Source of the DNA: Muribaculaceae bacterium Isolate-002 (NCI)
GTDB lineage: Bacteria > Bacteroidota > Bacteroidia > Bacteroidales > Muribaculaceae
Assembly: GCA_004102805.1 (NCBI GenBank)
Contig: SCEG01000001.1
Location: 62,001 to 126,000 of the forward strand
Reading direction: 5' to 3'
Length of the DNA stretch: 64,000 bases
A program made the position numbers and the translations under genes. The notes beneath the pieces are model-generated. The model was not told the DNA's origin. It worked only from the letters and a program-made list of their open reading frames with translations, and searched no databases. Below are positions 34,171 to 43,394 of this stretch, piece by piece; position 1 is the first letter of the stretch, and each line of letters starts with the position of its first letter.

Positions 34171-34758
34171 ATGTCAACAAAAAAAGATATCCGCGACACA
34201 AAGACGGAACGTTGCCTTGTGGCGGCGTATGTGAGTGAGTCTACAGCCTATACACGATATATGTTTTACGCGCAGCAAGCTGACAAGGAGAATTATTTCC
34301 CGATCGGGCAGATATTCCGCGAGACGGCCGACAATGAGTTGCGTCATGCCAAGGTTTTCTTCAAGATGCTGCAAGGAGGCTCGGTCAACGTAGAGCTTGA
34401 TGTGGATTCAGGCATCATAGGCGACACGGCCACCAACCTCGCCATTGCATCAGAAGAGGAGCGTGTGGAAGGTGTGGTGCAATATATGGCTTCGGCCAAG
34501 ATTGCAGATGAAGAGGGCTTCCCCGAGATTGCCGAGCATTTCCGCGCTATTGCCAAGGTTGAGGAGTCGCACCGGCGCCGCTTTGACATCTATCTCAAGC
34601 AGGTGAAAGATGGCACAGTGTGGAAACGCGAGAAGCCTGTGAAATGGAAATGCCTTGTCTGCGGCTATATATATGAAGGCACTACGCCACCGGAGACTTG
34701 CCCCGCGTGCGACCATCCCTATCAGCACTATATGGCACTTGACGTTGCTCTCGACTGA
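34171..34758 (+). CDS. Rubrerythrin
   Basis: A non-haem iron peroxidase that detoxifies hydrogen peroxide in anaerobes. The 195 residues show the di-iron four-helix bundle ('ESTAYTRYMFYAQQAD', 'NELRHAKVFF', 'KVEESHRRRFD' with the Glu and His ligands) followed by a C-terminal rubredoxin-like domain with the four iron cysteines in 'CLVCGYIYEG' and 'CPACDHP'. The domain order is classical. It is a single-gene unit with a strong shared hairpin downstream. Confidence 0.96.
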   Translation: MSTKKDIRDTKTERCLVAAYVSESTAYTRYMFYAQQADKENYFPIGQIFRETADNELRHAKVFFKMLQGGSVNVELDVDSGIIGDTATNLAIASEEERVEGVVQYMASAKIADEEGFPEIAEHFRAIAKVEESHRRRFDIYLKQVKDGTVWKREKPVKWKCLVCGYIYEGTTPPETCPACDHPYQHYMALDVALD

Positions 34759-34774
34759 GCTACAGCAGATGACA

Positions 34775-34829
34775 GATAACATAACGGCCGCGATTGGAAG
34801 CTATCACCAATCGCGGCTGTTGTGTTATC
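34775..34829. terminator. Bidirectional terminator between rubrerythrin and ZIP transporter genes
   Basis: A 23-bp stem (34775-34797 with 34807-34829, two G-T wobbles) closes a 9-nt loop. It serves the convergent rubrerythrin (+) and ZIP (-) genes. Confidence 0.8.
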
Positions 34830-34858
34830 GGCTATTGCCCGAATATCAGAGAGTAGTT

Positions 34859-35671
34859 TTACAGCACTATCAGTGTGAGACCCATCAGAGCCATTCCTGT
34901 GATGACTCCGGCAAGAGCGAGGTGATGATGTCCGTAGCGTTCGGAGCCGGGAAGGAGTTCGTCGAATGAGATGTATATCATGATGCCGGCGACTGTGGCG
35001 AGGCATACGGCATTGACCAGCGGTGACCAGAATGGGAGAAGCACCGCCATTCCCACTATGGCGCCGATCGGTTCGGCGAGCCCGGTGAGCAGAGAGTAGC
35101 GGAAAGCTTTGCGACGGTTGCCGGTGGCCTGGTAAATAGGCACTGACACGGCTATGCCTTCGGGGATGTTGTGAATGGCGATTGCAATTACGATTGGAAG
35201 CGCCACGTCGAGGCCGTCAAGGGCGGAAATGAAAGTAGCCATGCCTTCGGGGAAGTTGTGTATGCCGATGGCTATGGCAAGCATGGTGCCGGTGCGGCGA
35301 AGCCGTGCGTGATGGTTGTCAGGGCGTGACAGTTCGCTCATGGTGTGCATCTCATGCGGGTTTTCGTCCTCCGGGATGAATTTGTCGATGACAGCTATTA
35401 TAGCTATGCCGGCAAAAAATGCCACGAGCGTCCACCACATCGCTGTGCGTTCGCCATAAAGTCCGGAGAGCGCCTCGCGGGCCTGGGGCAGCATTTCCAT
35501 AAACGAGATGTAGACCATTACGCCGGCCGACAGGCCCATTGCAGCGGAGAGTATTTTGGTGTTGTCGCGCTTTGTGAAAAAAGACAATATAGCTCCTATG
35601 CCGGTGCAACCTCCGGCAAACAGTGTCAGCAGCAGAGCTATTATGATGTTTTCAGAATTGAGAGCCTGCAT
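34859..35671 (-). CDS. ZIP-family metal transporter (ZupT-like)
   Basis: A 270-residue inner-membrane divalent-metal importer with eight predicted helices. TM4 and TM5 carry the metal-binding motifs 'IAIGIHNFPEGMATF' and 'IAIAIHNIPEGIAV', the His-Asn-x-Pro-Glu-Gly pair typical of ZupT. A loop between TM3 and TM4 is acidic and His-containing ('EDENPHEMHTMSE', 'DNHHARLRR'). Likely substrates are Zn and Fe, perhaps Mn. It lies 120 nt downstream of glutamine synthetase, beyond a hairpin; a TATATTTG box (minus, 35704-35711) suggests its own promoter. Confidence 0.93.
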   Translation of the reverse strand: MQALNSENIIIALLLTLFAGGCTGIGAILSFFTKRDNTKILSAAMGLSAGVMVYISFMEMLPQAREALSGLYGERTAMWWTLVAFFAGIAIIAVIDKFIPEDENPHEMHTMSELSRPDNHHARLRRTGTMLAIAIGIHNFPEGMATFISALDGLDVALPIVIAIAIHNIPEGIAVSVPIYQATGNRRKAFRYSLLTGLAEPIGAIVGMAVLLPFWSPLVNAVCLATVAGIMIYISFDELLPGSERYGHHHLALAGVITGMALMGLTLIVL

Positions 35672-35710
35672 GTGTATATGTTTTGACAGTTACTTGTTAT
35701 ATACAAATAT

Positions 35711-35747
35711 AACGCAAAAATCGCGGTTTTGTCGTGATTTTTGCGTT
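35711..35747 (-). terminator. Hairpin after the glutamine synthetase gene
   Basis: AACGCAAAAATC (35711-35722) pairs exactly with GATTTTTGCGTT (35736-35747), extended by CG/CG past one wobble. It lies 45 nt after the stop codon; a strong T-run is lacking, so termination may be partial. Confidence 0.55.
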
Positions 35748-35791
35748 AATAATGACGTGGAGCTGTTTTCTGCCGTTATGAGTCGGCGATA

Positions 35792-37297
35792 TCAGCCGCA
35801 GTGGAAGTGTTCCTCAATAAGCTGTTTCATCAGCGCTGTGTCGCCGGCGGCGCGTGCCGACAGAGTCTTGTCGTCGAAATTTTTCAGCTGTGAGATGCAA
35901 CGGTCGATGAGATTGGCGGGGAAGATGCCGTCTGCTTCATAAATGCTGCGTTGCGCATCGAGAGCTTCGGCGCTTTCCACGCACGATGCGGGCAGTGTGT
36001 TGAGACGGGCAAGGCGATCGGCATTCTCCGGGGCGTGGATATTAACGTCGACGTAGGTTTCGGCGGCTATGTCGAGCGCGTTGTCGGCTTCGAAACCGTG
36101 CCTGGCAGCCACGGCAAGCGCTGCCAGGAGGTAATATACGTTGGCGGAGCAATCGGCGCTGCGTATCTCGACGGTCTGTTTCTGAGAGGCGTCGCAGTCA
36201 GAAGCCGGAGTGGCGGGGTTGACGGCGGAGCACATGTCGGTGCGAGAGTTCCAGCCGAGCGGCACTCGCACGAGAACCGAACGGTTGCGGTCGCCCCAGC
36301 AGATGTTGGTCGGGGCTTCCTGATGTGGCACAAGGCGGAAGTAGGAGGTGGGATTTGTGTTGCCGAATGCCGTTATGGATGGCGCCAGTGTCATCAGTCC
36401 GGCAATCATGCGTCTGGCGTAGTCGCTCAGCTGCATGTTGTCGTCGAGCATGACGTTTTTGTCGTCGCTCATCAGTTTCATGTGGATATGGAGTCCGGAG
36501 CCGGCTTTGCCGGTTGTGATTTTTGGTGCGAAAGTCACATTGAGTCCGTTTCGGTAGGCGAGATTGCGTATGACCCATTTCGCCAGCATAAGCTGGTCGG
36601 CGGCTTCGGGCGCGGGCACGGGCAGAAATTCGATTTCATTCTGTTCGTAGTTGTATCCGTCGAGCACAAAATTACCCACTTCGGAGTGGCCGTATTTGAT
36701 GCTGGCGCCTGTCCGGGCTATGTAGCTCATGCACAGAGTGCGGAAATCATTGAGCTTGGCGAATGGCGCCGACTCGTGATATCCGCGTTGGTCGCGGGCA
36801 GGGAAGTCATGCTGTTCGGGAGTGATTACGTAATATTCCAGTTCGCCCATCGCGTGAAATTCAAGACCTGTCGTCTCGGTGAATTTTCGGCATGCTTTGC
36901 CCAGAGTCATCTCCGGTGCGCTTGCCAGCGGCTTTCCGTCTTTGTCGAAAAAGGAGCACAGCATCGTCAGAGTCGGTATCTCGGCAAAAGGGTCTCTGAA
37001 TGCGGTGCTGTAGCGCGGTATGACGTAAAGGTCGCTGCTTCCGGCCTCGATGAACGGGAAGAGGCTTGAGCCGTCGACACGCTCTCCGCTCGACAGGATG
37101 GTGCGGAGATAGTCTTTGTCATTGATGATGAAATTAAGTGTTTTCAGTCGTCCGTCAGCGGCCGGATACATGAAATTGATCATCTCTATACCGTTGCATT
37201 CGACATATCTTATGATGTCGCCGCGGGTGAATTGCCGGGGGTCTTTTTTGAGAAATCGGACCACCTCGTTTTTGTGAAGCGTAAAATCCGTGTTCAT
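35792..37297 (-). CDS. Glutamine synthetase (GlnA family)
   Basis: ATP-dependent amidation of glutamate to glutamine, the main entry of ammonia. The 501-residue protein has the catalytic landmarks: 'DGSSLFPFIEAGSSDLYV' in the beta-grasp region, 'MGELEYYVI' with the metal-binding glutamates, 'GKAGSGLHIHMKL' with the ammonia/ATP-site His, 'NRSVLVRVPLGW' with Arg, and 'EIRSADCSANVYYLL' near the end. Where type I enzymes have Asn-Pro-Tyr this one has Asn-Val-Tyr. It is not the large GlnN type III form. It lies 83 nt after the CBM9-like gene on the same strand. Confidence 0.9.
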   Translation of the reverse strand: MNTDFTLHKNEVVRFLKKDPRQFTRGDIIRYVECNGIEMINFMYPAADGRLKTLNFIINDKDYLRTILSSGERVDGSSLFPFIEAGSSDLYVIPRYSTAFRDPFAEIPTLTMLCSFFDKDGKPLASAPEMTLGKACRKFTETTGLEFHAMGELEYYVITPEQHDFPARDQRGYHESAPFAKLNDFRTLCMSYIARTGASIKYGHSEVGNFVLDGYNYEQNEIEFLPVPAPEAADQLMLAKWVIRNLAYRNGLNVTFAPKITTGKAGSGLHIHMKLMSDDKNVMLDDNMQLSDYARRMIAGLMTLAPSITAFGNTNPTSYFRLVPHQEAPTNICWGDRNRSVLVRVPLGWNSRTDMCSAVNPATPASDCDASQKQTVEIRSADCSANVYYLLAALAVAARHGFEADNALDIAAETYVDVNIHAPENADRLARLNTLPASCVESAEALDAQRSIYEADGIFPANLIDRCISQLKNFDDKTLSARAAGDTALMKQLIEEHFHCG

Positions 37298-37380
37298 GGT
37301 TAATTATGAGGTGTTTAAGGTAAGTTTTTCTTTTCACGTCGGGCTGCACGCAATCGAAATCGAGGTTGTGCGCCCGAAGT

Positions 37381-38031
37381 TCATTCAAGAATGATGTCGC
37401 CAAACGATTGTGGCGCGTGAAATTCGGGGTGGAGCGTGCCCACCGGGTTCCATGTAAGGAAGTGTGGCTGCGATGTGCCGGTGGCGCATTTGCAGAAATT
37501 TCCTTTCATCAGCAGGGGAGTGCCGGCATATTCCACCTCGATGAGCGACAGGGGTATGCGTACGGCCACATTCCAGGCAAACAGTCCCTCGACCTCGCGG
37601 AATGGCTGGTAGCCGCACGAGGCATATCGCTCGATTGATTCAATCTGCGCGTCAGTGAGCCGCTCTACCGGGCGACGCGTGGTGCGTCGGGCGGCGTTGA
37701 CGGCTCCGATACAGTTGACGTCGAAGTTCCAGTAATCGCCGTCAGGCAGCGGACGTATGAAGAACGACATGGATGAGTCCTCCCATACAGGAGTATTGTT
37801 TTCGGAGTTGACCGCTCTGAGATAATTGCATCTCACAAAGAAGTCAAGAAATATCGCTTTGTCGGAATGCGCCGCATTGACAACTGTCAGCGGGTGGTAG
37901 GGATACTCGTTAGGCCAGTTGAGCGAGTCGATTGAGCAGCGGGCTCCACGTTCTTCGATGATGGGCATAGCCTCGTCGAGAGTGATGTTGTCAAGCTCCT
38001 TGATGTAGGGTATGAGTAGTGATTTGTTCAT
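37381..38031 (-). CDS. CBM9-like (carbohydrate-binding family 9-like) protein
   Basis: A 216-residue protein with the beta-sandwich pattern of CBM9-like domains: 'SFFIRPLPDGDYWNFDVNC', 'FAWNVAVRIPLSLI', and the C-terminal 'FCKCATGTSQPHFLTWNPVG' followed by 'LHPEFHAPQSFGDIIL', a block common in Bacteroidales CBM9-like proteins. There is no signal peptide and no catalytic domain, so it is probably cytoplasmic; its ligand is unknown. Its start overlaps the end of the LysE-type gene by 41 nt, showing that the two are co-transcribed. Confidence 0.75.
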   Translation of the reverse strand: MNKSLLIPYIKELDNITLDEAMPIIEERGARCSIDSLNWPNEYPYHPLTVVNAAHSDKAIFLDFFVRCNYLRAVNSENNTPVWEDSSMSFFIRPLPDGDYWNFDVNCIGAVNAARRTTRRPVERLTDAQIESIERYASCGYQPFREVEGLFAWNVAVRIPLSLIEVEYAGTPLLMKGNFCKCATGTSQPHFLTWNPVGTLHPEFHAPQSFGDIILE

Positions 38032-38683
38032 TGCTGTCTGATTTTTTGATGTATCCGCTTATGCCTTTGTAAATGCCGACTACTGCCATTACGATGAGAA
38101 TGGTGCCGATAATGCGGTTGAGCAGCCACATTGAGCGCACGTTGAAGTGGGCGCGTATCTTGTTGATGGAAAATGTTATAAGATACCACCACACGAGTGC
38201 TCCGACAAATATCGCGCAGTAGCCTGCCGAATAGTGGTAATACTGATATTCCGGCATCAGGAAATTGAATCGTCCGAAAAGACCGATTATGAAAAACAGT
38301 ATCAGTGGGTTGGAGAATGTGAACAGAAAGCCTGTGCCGATATCCTTGAAAAAAGTGGTTTTGTTTTCCGTGCGTTTGCGCAGAGCGCGCGCCGGGTTTT
38401 TCTGAAAGAGATAGAATGCGAAGCCTATGAGCACCACCGAGCCGAATATCTGAAGCAGAAATTCGTGAGCCTCGATAAAGTCGGTGATAAACGCCAGGCC
38501 GAGACCGGTGAGCAGACAGTAGAACACGTCGGACAGCGCGGCGCCTACGCCGGTGAAGAATGCCGCCCAGCGCCCTTTGTTGAGCGTGCGCTGGATTATG
38601 AGCATACCGACCGGACCCATCGGTGCTGATACGAGCACACCGATGAGAAAGCCGCTTAATATGATCTGTCCGAACGATTCCAT
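37991..38683 (-). CDS. LysE/RhtB-family exporter
   Basis: A 230-residue inner-membrane protein with six hydrophobic segments. The N-terminal signature 'SAPMGPVGMLIIQRTLNKGR' and 'AALSDVFYCLLTGLGLAF' are typical of LysE-family amino-acid exporters, as is 'FLFTFSNPLILFFII'. Substrate unknown. I choose ATG 38683 ('MESFGQ'); the upstream in-frame ATG at 38728 is less likely because the family starts right at the first helix. The -7-like box TATCTTTG (minus, 38738-38745) lies upstream. Confidence 0.85.
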   Translation of the reverse strand: MESFGQIILSGFLIGVLVSAPMGPVGMLIIQRTLNKGRWAAFFTGVGAALSDVFYCLLTGLGLAFITDFIEAHEFLLQIFGSVVLIGFAFYLFQKNPARALRKRTENKTTFFKDIGTGFLFTFSNPLILFFIIGLFGRFNFLMPEYQYYHYSAGYCAIFVGALVWWYLITFSINKIRAHFNVRSMWLLNRIIGTILIVMAVVGIYKGISGYIKKSDSNEQITTHTLHQGA

Positions 38684-38845
38684 AACTCGATTCCTTATTG
38701 TGGGGCAGTTATATCGCCGCCGCGACAATTATAAATACAAAGATAACAAATCATGTTGATTGAACGTATCGCCAATCGTGCTTTTTTTGATGTATAACAG
38801 TTTTTTTATCAAAAAACAGCATTGAGCTGGCTCTGAATAATAGTA

Positions 38846-38877
38846 AAAGCCCGGAAGCGTGTTTGCCTCCGGGCTTT
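38846..38877 (-). terminator. Terminator of the GH13 amylase gene
   Basis: AAAGCCCGGA (38846-38855) pairs with TCCGGGCTTT (38868-38877). On the minus strand the stem is followed by TTTT. It lies about 40 nt after the stop codon. Confidence 0.8.
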
Positions 38878-38913
38878 GGTTCTGTCGGGCGCTTTGTCCC
38901 GTTTGCAATTGAA

Positions 38914-41601
38914 TTATTTTACGAGGACTTTGGTTACCTGACCGTCGACGTTGACGATGTAGAGGCCTGAAGCCACATTGAGCGAGGGCATCATCATGCC
39001 TGACATGTTGTAGACGGCTACATTGTCGTATTCGCCTTCGATGATGATTTCGCCTGTGCCGCCGTAGACCTTGCATGCGGTGTTGCCGATTTCGTCGGTA
39101 ATCACATCATCTACGCCTGCAACCGCTTTGGTTGCATACACGCAGAAACTGTTGGCGGGCACAGATACCGATACGGAGGTTCCGGTGCCGTTGAGCGTGG
39201 GAGTGAAGTTGCGAGAGGCGCTCAGGAGATTGCTGTTGGCTGTTGTCAGTCTTGTCGCAGAGACGGTGACTGTCGCGGTTGATGAGCCCGGATTGATGAA
39301 TGCAATGATTTCCTTATCGCCTTTTGTCAAGCGGATGCTGCGCGCACTTGTGCTTTGGTTGAAATTGGTGTAAACTGGGGTCACATCTTTGTCAAACATT
39401 TCAGGATTGCTGCGGCGCATCCAGTTGAGTTCTGTATAGTTCTGCTTGAGAGCTTTGCGGTCATTGCTGTTGTACCATCCTGCCGGTGGCATGAATTTGG
39501 GGTCGGTACGGTTTGCCTCGGTCAGGGGATAATCATAGCCGAGTTCATCGAATTGCCACATCATTTTCGGCCCCGGCGACATCATCAGTTGTGCGGCAAT
39601 CGAGCCGAGTCGCTTCATCTTGGTGCTTGTAGCCGCACCTGATTTATTGCCTACCCAGGGTTCGTCGTGGCTCTGTGCGTAGTCCACGGTCGAGCATACC
39701 GGACGGCTGCATTCCATAGCATTGAAATAACGGAGGTTGGCTGCTTTTCCCTGTGCGAAGTTGATTGCGTTGCCGTTCTGGTTGTTCCACTGATACTGGC
39801 CGTCGTCGCCCAGAGGTCTTTCCTCTTCGGCGCTTGCCAGAAGCTCGTTGATGTGAACCACATTAGGGTTGACTTTCTTCATTGCTGCGTGCAGGCGTAT
39901 CATACGGTCGATACGGGTCTGGTTGTAAGTCTCGGTGCCTTTGCCGTAGCTGTTGCTGTCGCCAAGACCTTTGACGAGGTCAAAACGGAAGCCGTCGACC
40001 TTGTAGTTGGTGAGCCAGTGGGTGAGAACATCTACCCAGTGCTGCTCTACGAGGGGATATTCCTGACGGATATCTTCATATACGCTGTGGTCGTGGGGCG
40101 CTGTCTTGTTGTAGAAGGGGCTTGTGCCTGCATCATACATGGCATACCAGGGGTGCAGACCCGGGGTGTGGTTGAACACTATGTCAAGGAAAACGGCAAT
40201 GCCTGCCTTGTGGCATTTGTCGATAAATTCCTTGAGGTCGTCGGGCGAGCCGTAAGCTTTGTCAAGAGCCATGTAAGAGTTTGTGTTGTAGCCCCACGAG
40301 TTGTTGCCGTCAAATTCCATGACAGGCATAAGCTCAATGGCTGAAACTCCGAGTTCGTTAAGATATGGTATCTGATCGATAGCCTGACGGATAGTGCCGT
40401 CGGCAGTATTTGATTTTCCTGTGAAGTCGCGGAGCAGAAGCTCATAAATGACGAGTGAGTTGGGATTTGTCACCTTGAAGTCTTTGACTTGCCACTTGTA
40501 GGTGTCGTGGAGGTCGCCTTTGTAGACGGCGAGCATCGTGTCGTCAAACTGGCTGTACGGATAACGGGGACGGTCGGCATATACATCTTCCTCGAGCCAT
40601 TTGTCGCTCAGATGGTCAAGCACCAGATGCGCGTAGGGGTCGCTGACCTTGTATTTTCCGTCTACCAGATAGTAGTAGGGATAGTAGGTGGAGTTGTCAA
40701 GACCCGTCACTGTGTGCCAGAAATAGCGGAAGCCGTTATAGTCCTGATATTTCATTGTGTTGGTGCTCAGAGCCTGATAGTTGTCCCATGAGCCTACGAT
40801 AATCACAGATGATTTGCCGGGAGCGGCGATGCAGAAGGTCACGCTTCCGTCGGCATTTTTCACTGCGCCCTGCTTGGGTGTGCCTCCGGGATAATTCTGC
40901 TGTTCCGACGCTTTTACGTAAAGCACGGGAACTGTCACTTCCTTGGTGCCGTTGCTGTTGGAGGCCACGGCCTTGACATTGTTCTGGACACCGGGAGTGG
41001 AGAATGTCTGTGTGTAAGAGATAGTGGTGGCGTTGCTTGCTGACTTCACTTCCTTGTCATCGACATAGATCTTGAGGTCAGCCGACTGTGTAGCCGAAGC
41101 CGTGAACGTGATTTCAGTGGCTTTGGTAATGGTTGTGCTGGCCGGGTTCGTGGTGAGTGACACATACAGCCCTTCGGGATATACTTCGACAAACTGGTCG
41201 GCAGTCTGTACGTTGCCGGCCGCATTGCGGGCTATGATGCAAATCTTGTTGACATGTTCGTTGGCATTGGTGATCCCGAAATATGTGTGGATATCGCCGA
41301 TGTTGATCTGATACTTGTTGTTGCCGATATTCGTCAACTTGTATTTGGCGGTATTGTCTCCCCATTTAGAGGCGTATGCCCATGCATCGGGCGACAGATT
41401 GGTGAGCACACCGATATGTACGTAGAGGTCGGTGCTGAGACCCTGCAGGCCTGCAACTCCTGATTCCATTGCATCGAATGTCAGAACCACATTTTTACTC
41501 GACTCCTGCAGGGGCTGAGGAGTAGGAGTGAACATGGCAGCCTTAACACTCAAAGTCGACATAATAATCAATGCCGTTAACGCAGTTAAGATTCTTTTCA
41601 T
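38914..41601 (-). CDS. Secreted alpha-amylase-family glycoside hydrolase (GH13) with T9SS-type tail
   Basis: An 895-residue extracytoplasmic enzyme on alpha-glucans such as starch or glycogen. It has a signal peptide (about 1-21), an N-terminal region with beta-sandwich repeats, a CBM48/E-set-like domain ('SVIIVGSWDNYQAL'), and a GH13 barrel: 'LDIVFNHTPG' near 471, nucleophile Asp in 'GFRFDLVKGLG' near 539, acid/base Glu in 'HINELLAS' near 582, and 'AQSHDEPW' near 644. The last 65 residues ('VAVYNMSGMMMPSLN', 'GLYIVNVDGQVTKVLVK') look like a type A sorting domain of the type IX secretion system. Exact specificity (amylase, pullulanase) is open. Confidence 0.88.
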   Translation of the reverse strand: MKRILTALTALIIMSTLSVKAAMFTPTPQPLQESSKNVVLTFDAMESGVAGLQGLSTDLYVHIGVLTNLSPDAWAYASKWGDNTAKYKLTNIGNNKYQINIGDIHTYFGITNANEHVNKICIIARNAAGNVQTADQFVEVYPEGLYVSLTTNPASTTITKATEITFTASATQSADLKIYVDDKEVKSASNATTISYTQTFSTPGVQNNVKAVASNSNGTKEVTVPVLYVKASEQQNYPGGTPKQGAVKNADGSVTFCIAAPGKSSVIIVGSWDNYQALSTNTMKYQDYNGFRYFWHTVTGLDNSTYYPYYYLVDGKYKVSDPYAHLVLDHLSDKWLEEDVYADRPRYPYSQFDDTMLAVYKGDLHDTYKWQVKDFKVTNPNSLVIYELLLRDFTGKSNTADGTIRQAIDQIPYLNELGVSAIELMPVMEFDGNNSWGYNTNSYMALDKAYGSPDDLKEFIDKCHKAGIAVFLDIVFNHTPGLHPWYAMYDAGTSPFYNKTAPHDHSVYEDIRQEYPLVEQHWVDVLTHWLTNYKVDGFRFDLVKGLGDSNSYGKGTETYNQTRIDRMIRLHAAMKKVNPNVVHINELLASAEEERPLGDDGQYQWNNQNGNAINFAQGKAANLRYFNAMECSRPVCSTVDYAQSHDEPWVGNKSGAATSTKMKRLGSIAAQLMMSPGPKMMWQFDELGYDYPLTEANRTDPKFMPPAGWYNSNDRKALKQNYTELNWMRRSNPEMFDKDVTPVYTNFNQSTSARSIRLTKGDKEIIAFINPGSSTATVTVSATRLTTANSNLLSASRNFTPTLNGTGTSVSVSVPANSFCVYATKAVAGVDDVITDEIGNTACKVYGGTGEIIIEGEYDNVAVYNMSGMMMPSLNVASGLYIVNVDGQVTKVLVK

Positions 41602-41921
41602 GATTAAAGTTGTTGTGATTTTATGGTTATATATGAATTTTTAAGTTGGTTTCGCTTATATTCAGGCAGTTATTCGGTTGAATGAAATGCCGGCGGTTAC
41701 ACATGAAGAAGATGGTTGCAGAGCCATGGCAAAGAAATGTAAGGTGTCTGACAATATTCAATTTCCAGGTTAAAAAAATCAAGTCTCTACAAATCCTTAT
41801 TTACAAGATAATCCTTACAAAGATATATAATAAATTTATCGAATGCAACTTTGTCGCTTTTTTAACAAAATCACATCAGACAATATATTTTATATGCCCC
41901 ATCAGGTTATGAGACACCCTC
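41602..41921. other. Intergenic region between rodA and the GH13 gene
   Basis: About 320 nt, AT-rich, holding a predicted minus-strand promoter (41818-41849) and a leader of roughly 210 nt for the GH13 gene. A 76-codon plus-strand frame (41682-41912) is low-complexity and without a plausible context, and I do not accept it. No hairpin of note was seen in the leader. Confidence 0.5.
41818..41849 (-). promoter_or_regulatory. Predicted promoter of the GH13 amylase gene
   Basis: On the minus strand GTTG (41846-41849; one mismatch to TTTG), 20-nt spacer, TATCTTTG (41818-41825). The start near 41811 implies a long 5' leader. Confidence 0.5.
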
Positions 41922-43394
41922 TTAATAATTGCGGAACTCCTTGCGTGAGGCATCGATGCGCAACATTATGAAAAGAAGCACGGTAAACCCCCACAGCGAC
42001 GATCCGCCGTAGCTGAAGAAGGGGAGCGGTATGCCGATGACCGGACACAGCCCGATTACCATGCCGATGTTGATGCAGAGATGGAATATCAGATAGCTGG
42101 CGACACAATAGGAATAGACACGGCCGAACGGTGTGGGCTGTCGTTCGGCAATTGCAAGCACACGCAATATCAATATGAGAAAGAGGATAATAGTAATCGT
42201 AGAGCCGATAAATCCTTCTTCTTCGCCGATTGTGCAGAAGATGAAGTCGGTATGCTGTTCCGGCACATATTTGAGTTTGGTCTGTGTGCCGTTGAGAAAC
42301 CCTTTTCCGCTAAGGCCTCCGGAGCCGATTGCGATTTTCGCCTGATTGACATTGTAACCTGCTTTGAGGGGGTCGTCCTCGATGCCGAGCGACACCTTGA
42401 TGCGGGTCTGCTGGTGGGGTTGCAACGCCTTGTTGAACACATAGTTGACTGACAGCATGAATGCCATTGACGCCCCGGCCACGATTATCGGCATTATGAG
42501 CCTCGGGCAATGACTTTTTATTATCTCATAGACGCAATAGAGCATGGCTACCGCCGTCACTCCTGCCATCGTAACGAAGCCGGGCAGTTCGATGCCGACA
42601 ATCTCTACAAGTGCGGTAATCACAATTCCCGCCAGTATGAACCAAAGGGAAAGGACTCGCGCCGCGAAAAAACTCTTGCTGAAAAATGCGGCAATAGCCA
42701 CCATCGCCAGGTCGATAAGCAGAAAGACAACAAACTCTCCGGTGGGCAGTCCGAGCACGGCTGACGTCGTGTATTTGACCGTCACGACAAAAATGACTAT
42801 CGCAAAAACAAATGCAAAAAGCACCAGACCGCTCATTCCCTCGCGGTAAAGCACGAACATCAGCGACAGATACACCAGTGCGGAACCGGTCTCGTTCTGC
42901 GCCAGAATGAGCACGATTGGAAGTCCGATTATGGCTATCGCCTTTATGTAGTTTGTTTTCTTGGAGTTGAGACTGAAGTTGTAGCCGCTGAAAAGCTTTG
43001 CCAGCGCCAGTGCCGTTGCAAACTTTCCGAATTCGGCAGGCTGAAGGCTCATCGATCCAATCACCAGCCACGAATGCGATCCCTTGATATTCGGCGCTAT
43101 GGCTATCGTCACCATCAGCAGCACGACTACCGCGAAATATATCGGATAGGCATATGTCTCATACATGCGCTTGTCGATAAGCAATAATACAAATCCCAGA
43201 ACAAACGAAAGTCCAATCCATCTTATCTGTTTGCCCGAGAACTCGTCGAACGAGAATATGTTGGCATTGTCAAAGTCATAGCTTGCGGCATATATGCTTA
43301 TGGCTCCGCCTATGACAAGGAGGAGATACAAAAGTATCACCACCCAGTCTACCGAACGAAATATTGATGTTCTGTCAGTGCTTCTTGACTCCAC
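41922..43394 (-). CDS. rodA: Rod shape-determining protein RodA (SEDS glycosyltransferase)
   Basis: A SEDS-family peptidoglycan polymerase that elongates glycan strands from lipid II together with PBP2. The 490-residue polytopic protein has 'NIKGSHSWLVIGSMSLQPAEFGK' (shortened here: 'SLQPAEFGK'), 'LILAQNETGSALVYL' and, at the end, 'PVIGIPLPFFSYGGSSL', the invariant SEDS motifs. At 490 residues it is longer than E. coli RodA (370), through extra loop and helix sequence in the middle, as is common in Bacteroidales. Its start overlaps the PBP2 gene by 20 nt, so the two are translationally coupled. Confidence 0.93.
   Translation of the reverse strand: MESRSTDRTSIFRSVDWVVILLYLLLVIGGAISIYAASYDFDNANIFSFDEFSGKQIRWIGLSFVLGFVLLLIDKRMYETYAYPIYFAVVVLLMVTIAIAPNIKGSHSWLVIGSMSLQPAEFGKFATALALAKLFSGYNFSLNSKKTNYIKAIAIIGLPIVLILAQNETGSALVYLSLMFVLYREGMSGLVLFAFVFAIVIFVVTVKYTTSAVLGLPTGEFVVFLLIDLAMVAIAAFFSKSFFAARVLSLWFILAGIVITALVEIVGIELPGFVTMAGVTAVAMLYCVYEIIKSHCPRLIMPIIVAGASMAFMLSVNYVFNKALQPHQQTRIKVSLGIEDDPLKAGYNVNQAKIAIGSGGLSGKGFLNGTQTKLKYVPEQHTDFIFCTIGEEEGFIGSTITIILFLILILRVLAIAERQPTPFGRVYSYCVASYLIFHLCINIGMVIGLCPVIGIPLPFFSYGGSSLWGFTVLLFIMLRIDASRKEFRNY

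Noticed and set aside
35951..37069. 372-codon plus-strand open frame opposite glutamine synthetase
   Set aside because: Glutamine synthetase motifs occupy the minus strand throughout; the plus frame is long only because of codon bias in its partner.
41682..41912. 76-codon plus-strand frame upstream of the GH13 gene
   Set aside because: Low-complexity, Lys/Ile-rich, and it covers the minus-strand promoter; no supporting context.
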